From: CAYYYG01 sp964490875
Lineage (GTDB): Bacteria > Patescibacteriota > Microgenomatia > UBA1406 > GWC2-37-13
Direction of reading: 5' to 3'
Assembly: GCA_964490875.1 (NCBI GenBank)
Contig: CAZBEF010000003.1
Span: 62,001 to 126,000 of the forward strand
DNA: 64,000 nucleotides
Part shown: piece by piece, positions 32,858 through 41,199 of the stretch
Layout of the letters: every line of letters begins with the position of its first letter
How positions within the stretch are numbered: the stretch's first letter is position 1
Translations under genes and position numbers: made by a program
Notes under the pieces: model-generated
What the model saw: only the letters and a program-made list of their open reading frames with translations
The model's database searches: none
What the model was told of the DNA's origin: nothing

Positions 32858-34102
32858 ATGCGAAAAGGAATTGCTACATTTACACTCGATTATGGAAAAT
32901 GTCCGCCCTGGCTTTTTGAACGAATGGTGAAATTAGGCCGTGAAATCGTCTATATTCTTATCGATGAATATGGGCCGCATGAATTTGTCCGGAGGATTGG
33001 TGATCCGGTGTGGTTTCAATCTCTCGGCACCGTGCTGGCATTCGACTGGAATGCATCAGGTCTTACGACAATTCTAACTGCGGCGCTGAAAGAAGCAATA
33101 GAAGGACAGGAAAAAGATTTGGGAATTTTTATCTGCGGAGGAAAAGGCAAAACTTCACGCAAAACTCCAGATCAAATAGGGTATTGGGGAGAACAGCTTA
33201 ACGCTTCACCTGTCACAATTAAAAAACTTGAGTACAGTTCACGGATGTCGGCCAAGGTAGACAGCGCGCTTGTTCAGGATAATTATCAGCTGTATCATCA
33301 TGCATTCTTTTTTTCGTATGAAAATAATTCACATGTTGAAGAATCTAGTGGATCCTTCGCGGAGTTTATCCCGATAAAATCGGGACTCAAGAAGAAATCT
33401 GCTCCCAAGATTACTTGGACCGTTGTTCAGCAGGGGATGAATAAAACATCCAAAACCGCTCGTCGTTATCACTGGCATGATGCAATGCAGGCGCCCACGG
33501 AATTCGTCAACGAGCCGCATACCGGCATCGCATCTCAAACTCTGAATAATCCAACGCTCGATCTGACTTCTTCAAAAAGCCGTATAAACAGAGATGTTTC
33601 TTCGCAGCTTATTCAGCAAGGTTACAATCACATTCACAAAGATCTTCAACTGTTGAATAAATACTTTTCACCAAATTCACAAATGGTCTCGTTATTTGAT
33701 GCTGTCGACTCATATACCATTCTTCAGCTAAACCGTGAAGATTTTAAACATCATGCGGTAGAAGCCGAAGATCTTACCAAAAGCGCATATCTCAAAAAAA
33801 TTCTCAATAAAGTTACGGAGTTAAAACCAAAAACATACGAACAGCTTTTGGCAACAGAAGGAGTCGGCGCAAAAACTCTCCGTTCACTTGCCTTAGTCGC
33901 CGAAGTTATCTACGGCGCAAAACCTTCTTACCAAGATCCGGCGCGCTATAGTTTTGCCCATGGCGGGAAGGATAAAATTCCGTATCCTGTTGACAAAGCA
34001 ACGTATGATGAAACCATCGAAATGCTTTCAGAAGCGGTAAATAAATCGCGCATTTCTTCCGATGAAAAAAACAAAGCAATCAACCGCTTAAATGGAGAAT
34101 AA
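32858..34102 (+). CDS. DUF763 protein
   Basis: 414 residues. It opens with the family signature RKGIATFTLDYGKCPPWLF and has the WTVVQQGMN...ARRYHWHD core and a C-terminal helix-hairpin-helix-like part (LLATEGVGAKTLRSLALVAEVIYG). DUF763 is frequent in archaea and thermophiles; the HhH-like part suggests nucleic-acid contact, but the activity is unknown. Residues 163-182 (SSGSFAEFIPIKSG...) interrupt the region between YHHAFFFSYENN and ITWTVVQQGMN. At the DNA level this piece matches a palindromic repeat, so it looks like an in-frame capture. TATACT lies 10 bases before the ATG. The gene sits between two coiled-coil paralogues. Confidence 0.85.
   Translation: MRKGIATFTLDYGKCPPWLFERMVKLGREIVYILIDEYGPHEFVRRIGDPVWFQSLGTVLAFDWNASGLTTILTAALKEAIEGQEKDLGIFICGGKGKTSRKTPDQIGYWGEQLNASPVTIKKLEYSSRMSAKVDSALVQDNYQLYHHAFFFSYENNSHVEESSGSFAEFIPIKSGLKKKSAPKITWTVVQQGMNKTSKTARRYHWHDAMQAPTEFVNEPHTGIASQTLNNPTLDLTSSKSRINRDVSSQLIQQGYNHIHKDLQLLNKYFSPNSQMVSLFDAVDSYTILQLNREDFKHHAVEAEDLTKSAYLKKILNKVTELKPKTYEQLLATEGVGAKTLRSLALVAEVIYGAKPSYQDPARYSFAHGGKDKIPYPVDKATYDETIEMLSEAVNKSRISSDEKNKAINRLNGE
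33350..33390 (+). repeat. Palindromic repeat captured in frame inside DUF763
   Basis: GGATCCTTCGC at 33350-33360 is followed by the hairpin CCCGAT-AAA-ATCGGG at 33370-33384 and ACTCAAG. GGATCCTTCGC also occurs in the intergenic repeat at 50869-50938, and a GGATCC...CCCGAT...ATCGGGATCC form occurs at 34722-34772. The reading frame continues unbroken through it. Confidence 0.6.
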
Positions 34103-34164
34103 GACGAAAGTATTTGTGGACTATAGTCGATAGACAAATTTTAAATTGTATGTATACTGCAAAT

Positions 34165-34398
34165 ATGGCACTTACCAATAAAGATATATCATTAATAAAA
34201 GAAGCGTTACAGCCTGAATTTACTAAGGTCAAAAGCGAATTGATCACTGAATTAAAAAAAGAATTAAATTTCCTTGGAGAAAGAATTGAACAAAGGATAC
34301 AATTATCTGAAAAGAATATTATTGAGACTCAGGGTGAGTTGCATCAGAATCATGAAGTTCGGATTAGGAGATTAGAAAAAGTTACACATCTAAGCTAG
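34165..34398 (+). CDS. Coiled-coil protein, copy 2 (77 residues)
   Basis: The start at 34165 gives MALTNKDISLIKEALQPEF, nearly identical to copy 1. TATACT ends 6 bases before the ATG, so the mRNA is predicted to be leaderless; the frame upstream overlaps the promoter. It lacks the central RIDL repeats of copy 1 but keeps the common end (ERIEQRIQLSEKNIIETQG, HEVRIRRLEK). It looks like a deletion derivative, or the ancestral short form, of copy 1. Confidence 0.75.
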   Translation: MALTNKDISLIKEALQPEFTKVKSELITELKKELNFLGERIEQRIQLSEKNIIETQGELHQNHEVRIRRLEKVTHLS

Positions 34399-34526
34399 TG
34401 AAACTATTACTTTTGATATCCGAAGACTAAAACCAAAAAAATAACTTCTTACAAAACTATTTCCTTCATCCAACTTTTTTTTCATACAAGCTCCGTATAC
34501 TTTCACCATTACCAATTATTTTCTAT

Positions 34527-34709
34527 ATGAACAAAGCAGATGAAATTCACAAAAAAATAAAAGAAGTGCGGGATATGGCAAAAGCACACGCCGAAGAAGC
34601 AACCGATCCGAAATGTGCTGCGTTATGCGAAACATCATACGAAGTTCTGGCAGGACTCGAAACTGCCTACGACCATTATCTTGCCAAGTCGGAAAAAGCC
34701 TGGCAATAA
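34527..34709 (+). CDS. Small helical protein, 60 residues
   Basis: A charged, all-helical frame (MNKADEIHKKIKEVRDMAK, then EEATDPKCAALCETSYEVL) with two Cys five residues apart and no membrane segment. TATACT lies about 30 bases before the ATG. It precedes a stress-type protein on the same strand but is separated from it by repeat sequence. The function is unknown. Confidence 0.6.
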   Translation: MNKADEIHKKIKEVRDMAKAHAEEATDPKCAALCETSYEVLAGLETAYDHYLAKSEKAWQ

Positions 34710-34721
34710 TATGTGGTTAAT

Positions 34722-34832
34722 GGATCCTATCGGTCTCCCGATCAAATGCATCGGGATCCCTCTAGGATGACAAGGGTAATAGAATGTCATGCTGGAGCGA
34801 TGAGTGTACGGAGCGATAGCATCTTTCGTAAT
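34722..34832. repeat. Palindromic repeats, family D (GGATCC / TGTCATGCTG types)
   Basis: GGATCC...CCCGATCAAATGCATCGGGATCCC with GGATGACA at its end spans 34722-34772. TGTCATGCTGGAGCGA...GAGCGATAGCATC spans 34785-34832. Both are hairpin-rich and non-coding and share words with the repeats at 35516, 50869 and inside DUF763. Confidence 0.6.
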
Positions 34833-34862
34833 AATTACGAATAGAACATTATTTTTAAAAGT

Positions 34863-35387
34863 ATGAAATCAATAATTTTTGGTCTGTTTAAAGAAAACAA
34901 TGATGCCGAGAATGCCATCGCTGAACTTCAGGCTCAGGGATTTGCCGAGGATATTTCAGTAGCCGTTAAAGATCCGAATGATAAAAAAGAAAGAGTGACT
35001 GTAGTAAAAAATGATGCCACCGACGCTGCAGAAACCGGTGCGATGGTGGGCGGCGCGACCGGCGCAATTACTGCATTATTAACAGGTTTGTCCGCAGTGG
35101 TAATCCCTGGAATTGGAGTTCTCATGGGTGGTCCGCTTGCGGTACTGCTTGGATTAACCGGCGGAGCATTGGGGGCGGTTACCGGTGGTCTTATCGGCGT
35201 ACTGGTAAATGCCGGAATTCCCGACAATGTTGCAAAGTTGTATAGCGATCGGATTCATGCTGGTGAAATTTTAGTTGCTGTCAGTACCAACCAAAAGAAG
35301 TCTGCAGAAGTACGAAAAGTTTTCATGAAGAATAATTCTGAAGATATTAATTATGTTGAAAATATTAAAACAAATCCGATATTGTAA
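34863..35387 (+). CDS. General-stress-type protein with glycine-rich membrane hairpin
   Basis: 174 residues. The N-terminal alpha/beta part (IIFGLFKENNDAENAIAELQAQGF) matches the heat-induced stress protein YflT/GsiB-associated type domain. A Gly-zipper hydrophobic hairpin (about 60-120, TGAMVGGATGAITALLTGL and GVLMGGPLAVLLGLTGGALG) follows, then a C-terminal helix-strand with HAGEILVAVST. Similar proteins are induced by stress; the biochemical role is not known. It lies in a small-gene region with repeats on both sides. Confidence 0.75.
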   Translation: MKSIIFGLFKENNDAENAIAELQAQGFAEDISVAVKDPNDKKERVTVVKNDATDAAETGAMVGGATGAITALLTGLSAVVIPGIGVLMGGPLAVLLGLTGGALGAVTGGLIGVLVNAGIPDNVAKLYSDRIHAGEILVAVSTNQKKSAEVRKVFMKNNSEDINYVENIKTNPIL

Positions 35388-35432
35388 ATTATTTGACGTC
35401 CTTACAAAGAATAATATATATGTTGAGTATCC

Positions 35433-35551
35433 GTCATTCCCGCGAAAGCGGGCTATAGTCCCGCGTAGCGGGGAATCTATTAAATATTTCTTCGGGATAA
35501 CACAATAAGTAGAAAGTCATGCTGGACCCGCCGACTAGGCGGGGATAGCAT
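35433..35551. repeat. Palindromic repeats, family B copy 2 and family D
   Basis: GTCATTCCCGCGAAAGCGGG at 35433 onward is followed by CCCGCGTAGCGGGGAATC, then GTCATGCTGGACCCGCC...GGCGGGGATAGCATC at 35517-35551. The gap between the stress protein and the transglycosylase gene holds only these elements. Confidence 0.65.
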
Positions 35552-35593
35552 CTTACTAGAAAAAGGTCATAACTCATGGTAATATGGGAGGAC

Positions 35594-36475
35594 ATGAAAG
35601 TTAAAAAGCTTCATATTATTTTAATTATTTCTGCATTTATTATTTTTTCTCTTAGTCTGGGAGTATTAATTTCTACGAGGACGAACAAAATACGCGCAAC
35701 AATTTTTCCCAGTCCGACACCCACAGTTACCCCTGCTCCCACTATCACACCAACGCCTACCGCAACACCCACTCCAACGCTTACACCTACATTTACTCCC
35801 ACACCGACTTTGCCCGCCGCAACCTCGGCGAAGGAGGGCGCTCATTTTTCAACATTGCCGCCCGGATCGTATCTGCCATCGGGTGAACAATGTGCAGCCC
35901 GGGTTCGCCGAAGTAATTGGGAACCGAGGCCGGAGAATAATGAACAGAATCATAGAATTCCATCAGCTGGCTCAGATTACTCAATAATAGACTGGGGGCC
36001 GAATTCTTTCGGCCAGAATGAAAAAGCAAATACTTTGCGTGTTAGAATCAATGGAAACTTCACTGGAACAACAGATGAAATTCTCCAGTGGGCGGCCTGC
36101 AAGTGGGGGATAGATGAAGATATTGTCCGGGCACAGGCAGTTCAGGAAAGTTATTGGCGGATGTCGCAGCGGAGTGAGGGCGACGATGTTGTGGGGATTC
36201 TGCAAGTAAAAATGTCAGTTCATCGCAATACCAATCCGGCGGCTGCAATCAGCACTGCGTTTAATGCTGATTATACGTATGGTTTCTGGCGGTCGTGTTA
36301 TGAAGGGTATATCGACTGGCTGAAGGCCGAAAAGCCAGAGTATGGCGCCGGCGATGTGTGGGGATGTTTGGGCCATTGGGGATCGGGGACCTGGTATAAC
36401 GATGATGCGAATACATATATTAATAATGTAAAGGCGCAGCTGAGTGCCCGCCGCTGGGCGCAGAGTGATTTTTAG
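35594..36475 (+). CDS. Exported lysozyme-like lytic transglycosylase
   Basis: 293 residues from the ATG at 35594; an in-frame ATG also exists at 35576. The N-terminal helix (KLHIILIISAFIIFSLSLGVLI) is followed by a PTPT linker (about 40-75) and a lysozyme-like domain: ILQWAACKWGIDEDIVRAQA, catalytic Glu185 in QESYWRMSQ, GILQV, and a Trp-rich end (GCLGHWGSGTW). It is expected to cut peptidoglycan outside the membrane. A second transglycosylase gene follows on the same strand, so the pair may act in wall remodelling or in building an envelope-spanning machine. Confidence 0.75.
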   Translation: MKVKKLHIILIISAFIIFSLSLGVLISTRTNKIRATIFPSPTPTVTPAPTITPTPTATPTPTLTPTFTPTPTLPAATSAKEGAHFSTLPPGSYLPSGEQCAARVRRSNWEPRPENNEQNHRIPSAGSDYSIIDWGPNSFGQNEKANTLRVRINGNFTGTTDEILQWAACKWGIDEDIVRAQAVQESYWRMSQRSEGDDVVGILQVKMSVHRNTNPAAAISTAFNADYTYGFWRSCYEGYIDWLKAEKPEYGAGDVWGCLGHWGSGTWYNDDANTYINNVKAQLSARRWAQSDF

Positions 36476-36512
36476 TACTGTTTTTTTGAATTTTTTGCTG
36501 TTTAATGTAAGA

Positions 36513-37613
36513 ATGGCAGAAGGCGGCGAGGGTGTTCCACAACCAAAACAACCTGTAAAACCAGAAGAGAAAAAACCTAGAGTTATGTTAAATCGGAGAC
36601 AATTTTTACAAGGCGTGAGTGCGTTGGCAGGTGATTTAGCATTGTCAGCAGTTGTCCCAGTAAGACCTCCTGAAAATAAACCCGGCTCAACGGAAGGAAA
36701 ATTTCAACTTGGTGAATATGTTGAGCGGGATCCTATACCATTTCCCAAATGGGCAGTTCCTTCTTTTGAACCTCTATGGCCCTATATGGATGAAATAGGA
36801 AAAAATTTTGGTATTGATCCAAGAATCATCATGGGTTATATGGCGATGGAATCAAAAGGTAATATGTTCTCTGGTAGTTATAGAGGCGCAATCGGGGTAA
36901 TGCAGATTATACCAGGTCAATCTACTTCTGAGGGGTGGCATAATTATTTAATCCATGAGCCACGGTATCATAGTATTGTGGATAATTTAAGAAAAGTTGG
37001 TATTGAGATCGCTGATAAGGACTATAAACCTTATAAATTAGATTCAGACGAAACACTCACAAATCCTGATGGCACAACCATTGAAGGAATTAATAAATTG
37101 CGTTCACTGTTTAGCATTGTATTGGGAGCATATAAAATTGCAAGAGATCAGCGAAGTTATCATGAATTTTCTGATGCAGAACGAAATTTTTTAGCTCATT
37201 TACCTGATAATCCTTATGACGTGCAAAACCTACCAGTATTTGAAAAAGTAAGTAAAGCTCAGAAAAAAATAATAGTATATTATTTAGGTGATTCCAACTC
37301 TCTATATACCGATTCAATAATCGGGCATATGGCACCATATAATAATGATACTGCCACGAAATCAGTGCAGCCACTTTCTACAGAGTTAATGAATGTCTAC
37401 AAAGGAACGCTGTATGCCGCAGGAAGAGAAAATGGTATGGATGGATCTTTTGAAGAAATAGTTAAGAGTCAGGCTGCGGTCGCGATGGCTCAAAATGCTC
37501 TCGTTAAAGCACATCCGGAATGGAGAGCTCCTTTAATGATGATTCCAACTATTGATGATATGAAGGCAAAATGGAATAAAGTGCAGACAACGTATAATCT
37601 ACTTGATAATTGA
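36513..37613 (+). CDS. SLT-type transglycosylase with twin-arginine-like signal
   Basis: 366 residues from the ATG at 36513; TTTAAT ends six bases before it, and the frame upstream overlaps the previous gene. NRRQFLQG (27-34) followed by VSALAGDLALSAVVP resembles a Tat signal, preceded by a Pro/Lys-rich tail. A start at 36585 would put the motif at the N-terminus. The SLT-like domain begins near 98: GIDPRIIMGYMAMES with candidate catalytic Glu113, then GAIGVMQIIPG. The rest is helical and unassigned. It is an exported peptidoglycan lyase or a relative. Tat use in this lineage would need a TatAC system elsewhere. Confidence 0.7.
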   Translation: MAEGGEGVPQPKQPVKPEEKKPRVMLNRRQFLQGVSALAGDLALSAVVPVRPPENKPGSTEGKFQLGEYVERDPIPFPKWAVPSFEPLWPYMDEIGKNFGIDPRIIMGYMAMESKGNMFSGSYRGAIGVMQIIPGQSTSEGWHNYLIHEPRYHSIVDNLRKVGIEIADKDYKPYKLDSDETLTNPDGTTIEGINKLRSLFSIVLGAYKIARDQRSYHEFSDAERNFLAHLPDNPYDVQNLPVFEKVSKAQKKIIVYYLGDSNSLYTDSIIGHMAPYNNDTATKSVQPLSTELMNVYKGTLYAAGRENGMDGSFEEIVKSQAAVAMAQNALVKAHPEWRAPLMMIPTIDDMKAKWNKVQTTYNLLDN

Positions 37614-37625
37614 TCAAATAAACCT

Positions 37626-38426
37626 TTATCCTAACTTCTGAAGAAACGATTTCAGCAGGGCAGGGTGCACGGCAAAAAATGGATATTTCTTAAATTTATC
37701 AGCAATATCAACCTCACGAATTCTTCCGTTTAAATCGTATACTTCGCCGCCGCTTTCGCGTATTATGGTAAGCCCGGCAGCAATATCCCATATTTTAGAC
37801 TGGCCGTACAAAATCGCACTGCATTTATTATCGGCGAATAAACACATATCTACAGCCGAAGCTCCATACACGCGAATATTTTTAAAATGTTCAATCAACC
37901 GGTCGCACTGTGCCAGAATCTGCGGCCGAATTTTTTCATCCGTAGTTATGTTGGTAAGCAAAAATCCTGTTTTTATATCATTCGGTTCTACCTTCAGCTT
38001 TGTCTTCTTATTTTTCTTAATTTTGAATGCACCTTTTCCTTTCTCACCATAATATAGCTCGTCTGTTGTCGGCCGGTAAATTAAACCTGCAAATGGTCTG
38101 CCTTCTTTAAAACAGGCTATAGAAACGCCAAAATAATCAATCCGCGAAGAAAAGTTGCTCGTGCCGTCCAAGGGATCAATAATAAATGTATATTTTTTTA
38201 TTTCATTGCTGCCTTCTTCACCGATAAAGCCAATATCTGTTTTATCTATGCCATACTTTTCTGCCTCTCCTTTAATCGTCTTCATGATAACTTCCTGAGC
38301 TTCGACATCGGCCTGGGTAACAATATCATGATGAGAAGTTTTCTGTTTTATCGATAATTCTTTTTCAAAATATTTCAGAAGAATGTTTCCTGCTTCCAAT
38401 GCCGATTTATGAAGAATGTCAAACAT
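37626..38426 (-). CDS. Inositol monophosphatase-family phosphatase
   Basis: 266 residues, the normal family length. The metal-binding motifs are present: GEEGSNE, IIDPLDGTSNF (Asp-Pro-Leu-Asp-Gly-Thr), and a late SKIWDIAAGLTIIRESGG with WDIAAG. The family includes inositol-1-phosphatase, fructose-1,6-bisphosphatase and 3'-phosphoadenosine phosphatase; the substrate cannot be chosen from the sequence. TATAAT ends six bases before the ATG, predicting a leaderless mRNA. It is convergent with the SLT gene. Confidence 0.92.
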   Translation of the reverse strand: MFDILHKSALEAGNILLKYFEKELSIKQKTSHHDIVTQADVEAQEVIMKTIKGEAEKYGIDKTDIGFIGEEGSNEIKKYTFIIDPLDGTSNFSSRIDYFGVSIACFKEGRPFAGLIYRPTTDELYYGEKGKGAFKIKKNKKTKLKVEPNDIKTGFLLTNITTDEKIRPQILAQCDRLIEHFKNIRVYGASAVDMCLFADNKCSAILYGQSKIWDIAAGLTIIRESGGEVYDLNGRIREVDIADKFKKYPFFAVHPALLKSFLQKLG

Positions 38427-38539
38427 GTTGTAATTATACCTGAAGTTTACTGTCAGACTTGACTATTTTTTGAATAGGTATACACTAAAAGCGAATACTT
38501 GCCGGAGCTTTGCAATGTGTAAATCTGTGATCGGGATGG

Positions 38540-38545
38540 TATAAT
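38540..38545 (+). promoter_or_regulatory. -10 box that excludes the first ATG of the beta-propeller gene
   Basis: TATAAT here is followed directly by the ATG at 38546. Transcription would begin near 38552, so the real start must be downstream, at 38576 or 38591. Confidence 0.5.
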
Positions 38546-38575
38546 ATGATAGTATCATACACTTTAAATTCGTGT

Positions 38576-39967
38576 ATGTCATTCCATCTTATGTCAGCAA
38601 GAGCAGAAGGTGTTTTAATCGGTAGAAATAATGCTTCTTTATTATCTACAAATAATAGAGAAGCTAGTCATAATGGACTAAATGGTATCGGAAATCAGCG
38701 GCATGAAGCAACCCAAGGAATAACAATTTTTTCCCGTTCGAATATAATACTAGAAAGGCATATTGAGGAACATCAATATCATGAAGAAGATCTTACTCGC
38801 ACCTATAGCCAATCCCTTCGTAACCGATTTACTATACCAATAGAAAAAGAGCAGCCGACGATTGAGAATATAAAAAAAGAAACAGGAGTTGCATATATGG
38901 TACCGGGTGCTGATCCAGATATAATTTCTTATGCTGGACCAGAAGGTCAGAATGTTTTTCAGATGAATATTACCTGCGAGCTTCCTCCAAATCCAGACAC
39001 AAGAACGATCTTCTATCCCGGCGGTTCTGTTCTACGCCCGAGGACGGATAATCGGCCTAAAAATGTTGTAGTAGCTTTTACTGCAGATTCCATAGACAAG
39101 TTGCCTGAAAGTGATCCCAGAGTAATATTCGAGCTGAATAAAGACACCGCATTAAAAGATCTAAAAGGAGGAGTATATCAATATGAAATGTGGGCATCAA
39201 AACTTAAATACGATGTTGGGCTCAATAAATATTTAATGTATACGACTGCCGAGCTTAGACCTTTTCCGGCCGGTAATTATTCTCATCGTCCCATTGTTTA
39301 TACTGCTGATTCACCACGCGGCCCATTTAATCCCGCTGGTTTAGTAGGGGACAACCATTGGGGTATTGATTTTAATACTGCAGAAGGAGTTGGATTCTGG
39401 TCAGGTTGGCTTAACGGCACCGATGGTTTCCAAGTCATAAAAGCCGCACGTATGGATAGTCCGACTACAATGTCATATCAAAAACCGAATATTTTAACAC
39501 CGCCGCTTCAACCGAGAGAAGTTCCCAGACAATTACCTATTGTCGTTAATGAAGGTCCCCAGCCGTTTTATAAGGAAAATGGCGATTTTGGTGCATTATT
39601 TGTCACTAAGGGAAAAAGCTGGGAGGGAATAGGGGAGTTTGCATACCGCCAATGGGTAATGCCTTTTAACGGTAAGCCGGGAAGTGATATATCAGATCCC
39701 TCTTTATATGGTAAACCGTATCCACTTACTCAATACCCTATAGGAATGGGACATGGAAAAGCTGATGCTGTACTAAAAAAATATTTTTCTCATGCTTTTT
39801 ATGAACCATGGGGATATGGATGGCATACTCGATGGATTACAAGTACTGATATTGCTTTTGATGAATTAGGATTGCCACATCTGCAAAATTTTAATGAAGA
39901 GGCGATCTTAAAATATCGAGCTGGTCTTATACCTAAGGTTCAAAATTATCGAAGAAAAGCTGCATAA
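38576..39967 (+). CDS. Beta-propeller glycoside hydrolase-like protein
   Basis: About 463 residues. The open frame begins at 38546, but the -10 box sits at 38540-38545, so ATG 38576 (MSFHLM) or 38591 (MSARAE) is more likely. The first 90 residues are polar and His/Asn-rich. The rest has the repeated strand pattern of five-bladed propeller GH families (GH43/GH117/GH130 type): KYLMYTTAELRPF, RPIVYTADSPRGPF, NEGPQPFYKENGDFGALFV, GWHTRWITSTDIAFDELG. The NEGP motif corresponds to a Glu-containing blade in GH43-like enzymes. There is no signal peptide. The substrate is unknown and the family assignment is tentative. Confidence 0.55.
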   Translation: MSFHLMSARAEGVLIGRNNASLLSTNNREASHNGLNGIGNQRHEATQGITIFSRSNIILERHIEEHQYHEEDLTRTYSQSLRNRFTIPIEKEQPTIENIKKETGVAYMVPGADPDIISYAGPEGQNVFQMNITCELPPNPDTRTIFYPGGSVLRPRTDNRPKNVVVAFTADSIDKLPESDPRVIFELNKDTALKDLKGGVYQYEMWASKLKYDVGLNKYLMYTTAELRPFPAGNYSHRPIVYTADSPRGPFNPAGLVGDNHWGIDFNTAEGVGFWSGWLNGTDGFQVIKAARMDSPTTMSYQKPNILTPPLQPREVPRQLPIVVNEGPQPFYKENGDFGALFVTKGKSWEGIGEFAYRQWVMPFNGKPGSDISDPSLYGKPYPLTQYPIGMGHGKADAVLKKYFSHAFYEPWGYGWHTRWITSTDIAFDELGLPHLQNFNEEAILKYRAGLIPKVQNYRRKAA

Positions 39968-40067
39968 TATTTAACAAAATTCTTCTTACATTCTTCTGTC
40001 AAAATTATCATCCGCAGTTTACAACTCTTCACCATACTGACTTTATATTAAAAATTATTTTATTTCT

Positions 40068-40544
40068 ATGATTATTTCCAGCCCCGCATTTATAAACAAT
40101 GGAACATTACCCGATAAATACACAGCTATTGGAGAAAACATCAATCCGCCGCTCATTTTTGAACACGTCCCGCCAGGCACTAAAAGTCTCGTGTTATTTT
40201 TCCAGGACCGCGATGCCGAGCCGCGGGCATTTACTCACTGGCTGGTTTTTAATATTTCACCCGAAATAAGACTTCTTGAAGAAAACTCAATTCCGGAAAA
40301 GGCAACAGTCGGAAAGGCAGGCAACAGAAAAAGCAAATACCAAGGGCCCAACCCAAAAGAGTTTGCTGGTGAACATCAAAGCATTTTTACAGTATACGCG
40401 CTCGACACAGAGCTCAAACTTTCCTCTCGCGCCGATACTTCGAAGATTGTCGAAGAAATGACAGAACATGTTATAGACCGTGCTGAGCTTATATGCGACG
40501 TCTATGGGTATCAGAATATTGGAATGTCTGCCGGCGGCCCATAG
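40068..40544 (+). CDS. YbhB/YbcL-type phosphatidylethanolamine-binding protein
   Basis: 158 residues covering one PEBP domain: SPAFINNGTLPDKYT, NINPPLIFEHVPPGTKSLVLFFQDRDAE, THWLVFNI, and YALDTELKL. The DPDAP-like motif is DRDAEP and the GxHR-like motif is degenerate. The family binds phospholipids or small ligands and is common in bacteria without known function. No signal peptide is present. The phosphoglycerate-mutase-like gene follows after 19 bases but has its own -10 box. Confidence 0.85.
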   Translation: MIISSPAFINNGTLPDKYTAIGENINPPLIFEHVPPGTKSLVLFFQDRDAEPRAFTHWLVFNISPEIRLLEENSIPEKATVGKAGNRKSKYQGPNPKEFAGEHQSIFTVYALDTELKLSSRADTSKIVEEMTEHVIDRAELICDVYGYQNIGMSAGGP

Positions 40545-40563
40545 GTTGTAGTAAAATATAGGA

Positions 40564-41184
40564 ATGAAGATATATTTTGTACGCCATGGCGAAAGTAAAG
40601 GGAATCGAGCCCGTGTTCATCAATCTGGTACTACTGAATTATCAGATTATGGAATTAAACAGGCGAAACGGGTTGCGAAACGGTTTAAACGGATATCGGT
40701 AGATGCCATTTATTCCAGCGATTACTCACGCGCTGCAAAAACTGCCGAGGCAATCTCTTTTACCCTTCAAAAAGAAATTATTCATAATCCGCTTCTTCGT
40801 GAATTAAAACGTCCTTCTGAAATAGAAGGAAAGCATGTGTTAGACACTTCGATTGAACACATCAAACATCTGCTTAAAAAAAATGAAGAAGACAGCCATT
40901 GGCACTTTTCGGATGAAGAAAACCTGTTCGACTTCCGTGAACGTGTACGTTTATTTCTCCAATTTATAATTCAAACGCCGCATCGGAATATTGTTGCGGT
41001 TACTCATGGAATGTTTCTGCGTATGGCTCTTGCTATTATTATGATCGGCACCGAAGAACACATCCGCGTTTACAATAAAATAATCAATGCCTTAAGGCTG
41101 AATAATACAGGAATTACTGTTTGCGCGTATGAACATGGTACGTGGCGGATTGTAAGTGTGAACGACACAACTCATCTTAATTAA
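40564..41184 (+). CDS. Histidine phosphatase (phosphoglycerate mutase-like)
   Basis: 206 residues. The catalytic RHGES motif is at residues 7-11 (FVRHGESKGN). The partner Arg is in SSDYSRAAKTA, the Glu region in LLRELKRPSEIEGK, and the second His in VAVTHGMFLRMAL. The lack of a cofactor-dependent PGM insert favours a broad phosphatase such as a CobC- or PhoE-like enzyme. TAAAAT ends six bases before the ATG. HPRT follows after 15 bases, probably on the same transcript. Confidence 0.85.
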   Translation: MKIYFVRHGESKGNRARVHQSGTTELSDYGIKQAKRVAKRFKRISVDAIYSSDYSRAAKTAEAISFTLQKEIIHNPLLRELKRPSEIEGKHVLDTSIEHIKHLLKKNEEDSHWHFSDEENLFDFRERVRLFLQFIIQTPHRNIVAVTHGMFLRMALAIIMIGTEEHIRVYNKIINALRLNNTGITVCAYEHGTWRIVSVNDTTHLN

Positions 41185-41199
41185 TTTCTTATCTATTGA

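Noticed and set aside
38546..38575. First ATG of the beta-propeller gene
   Set aside because: It lies one base after TATAAT and therefore upstream of the predicted start of transcription.
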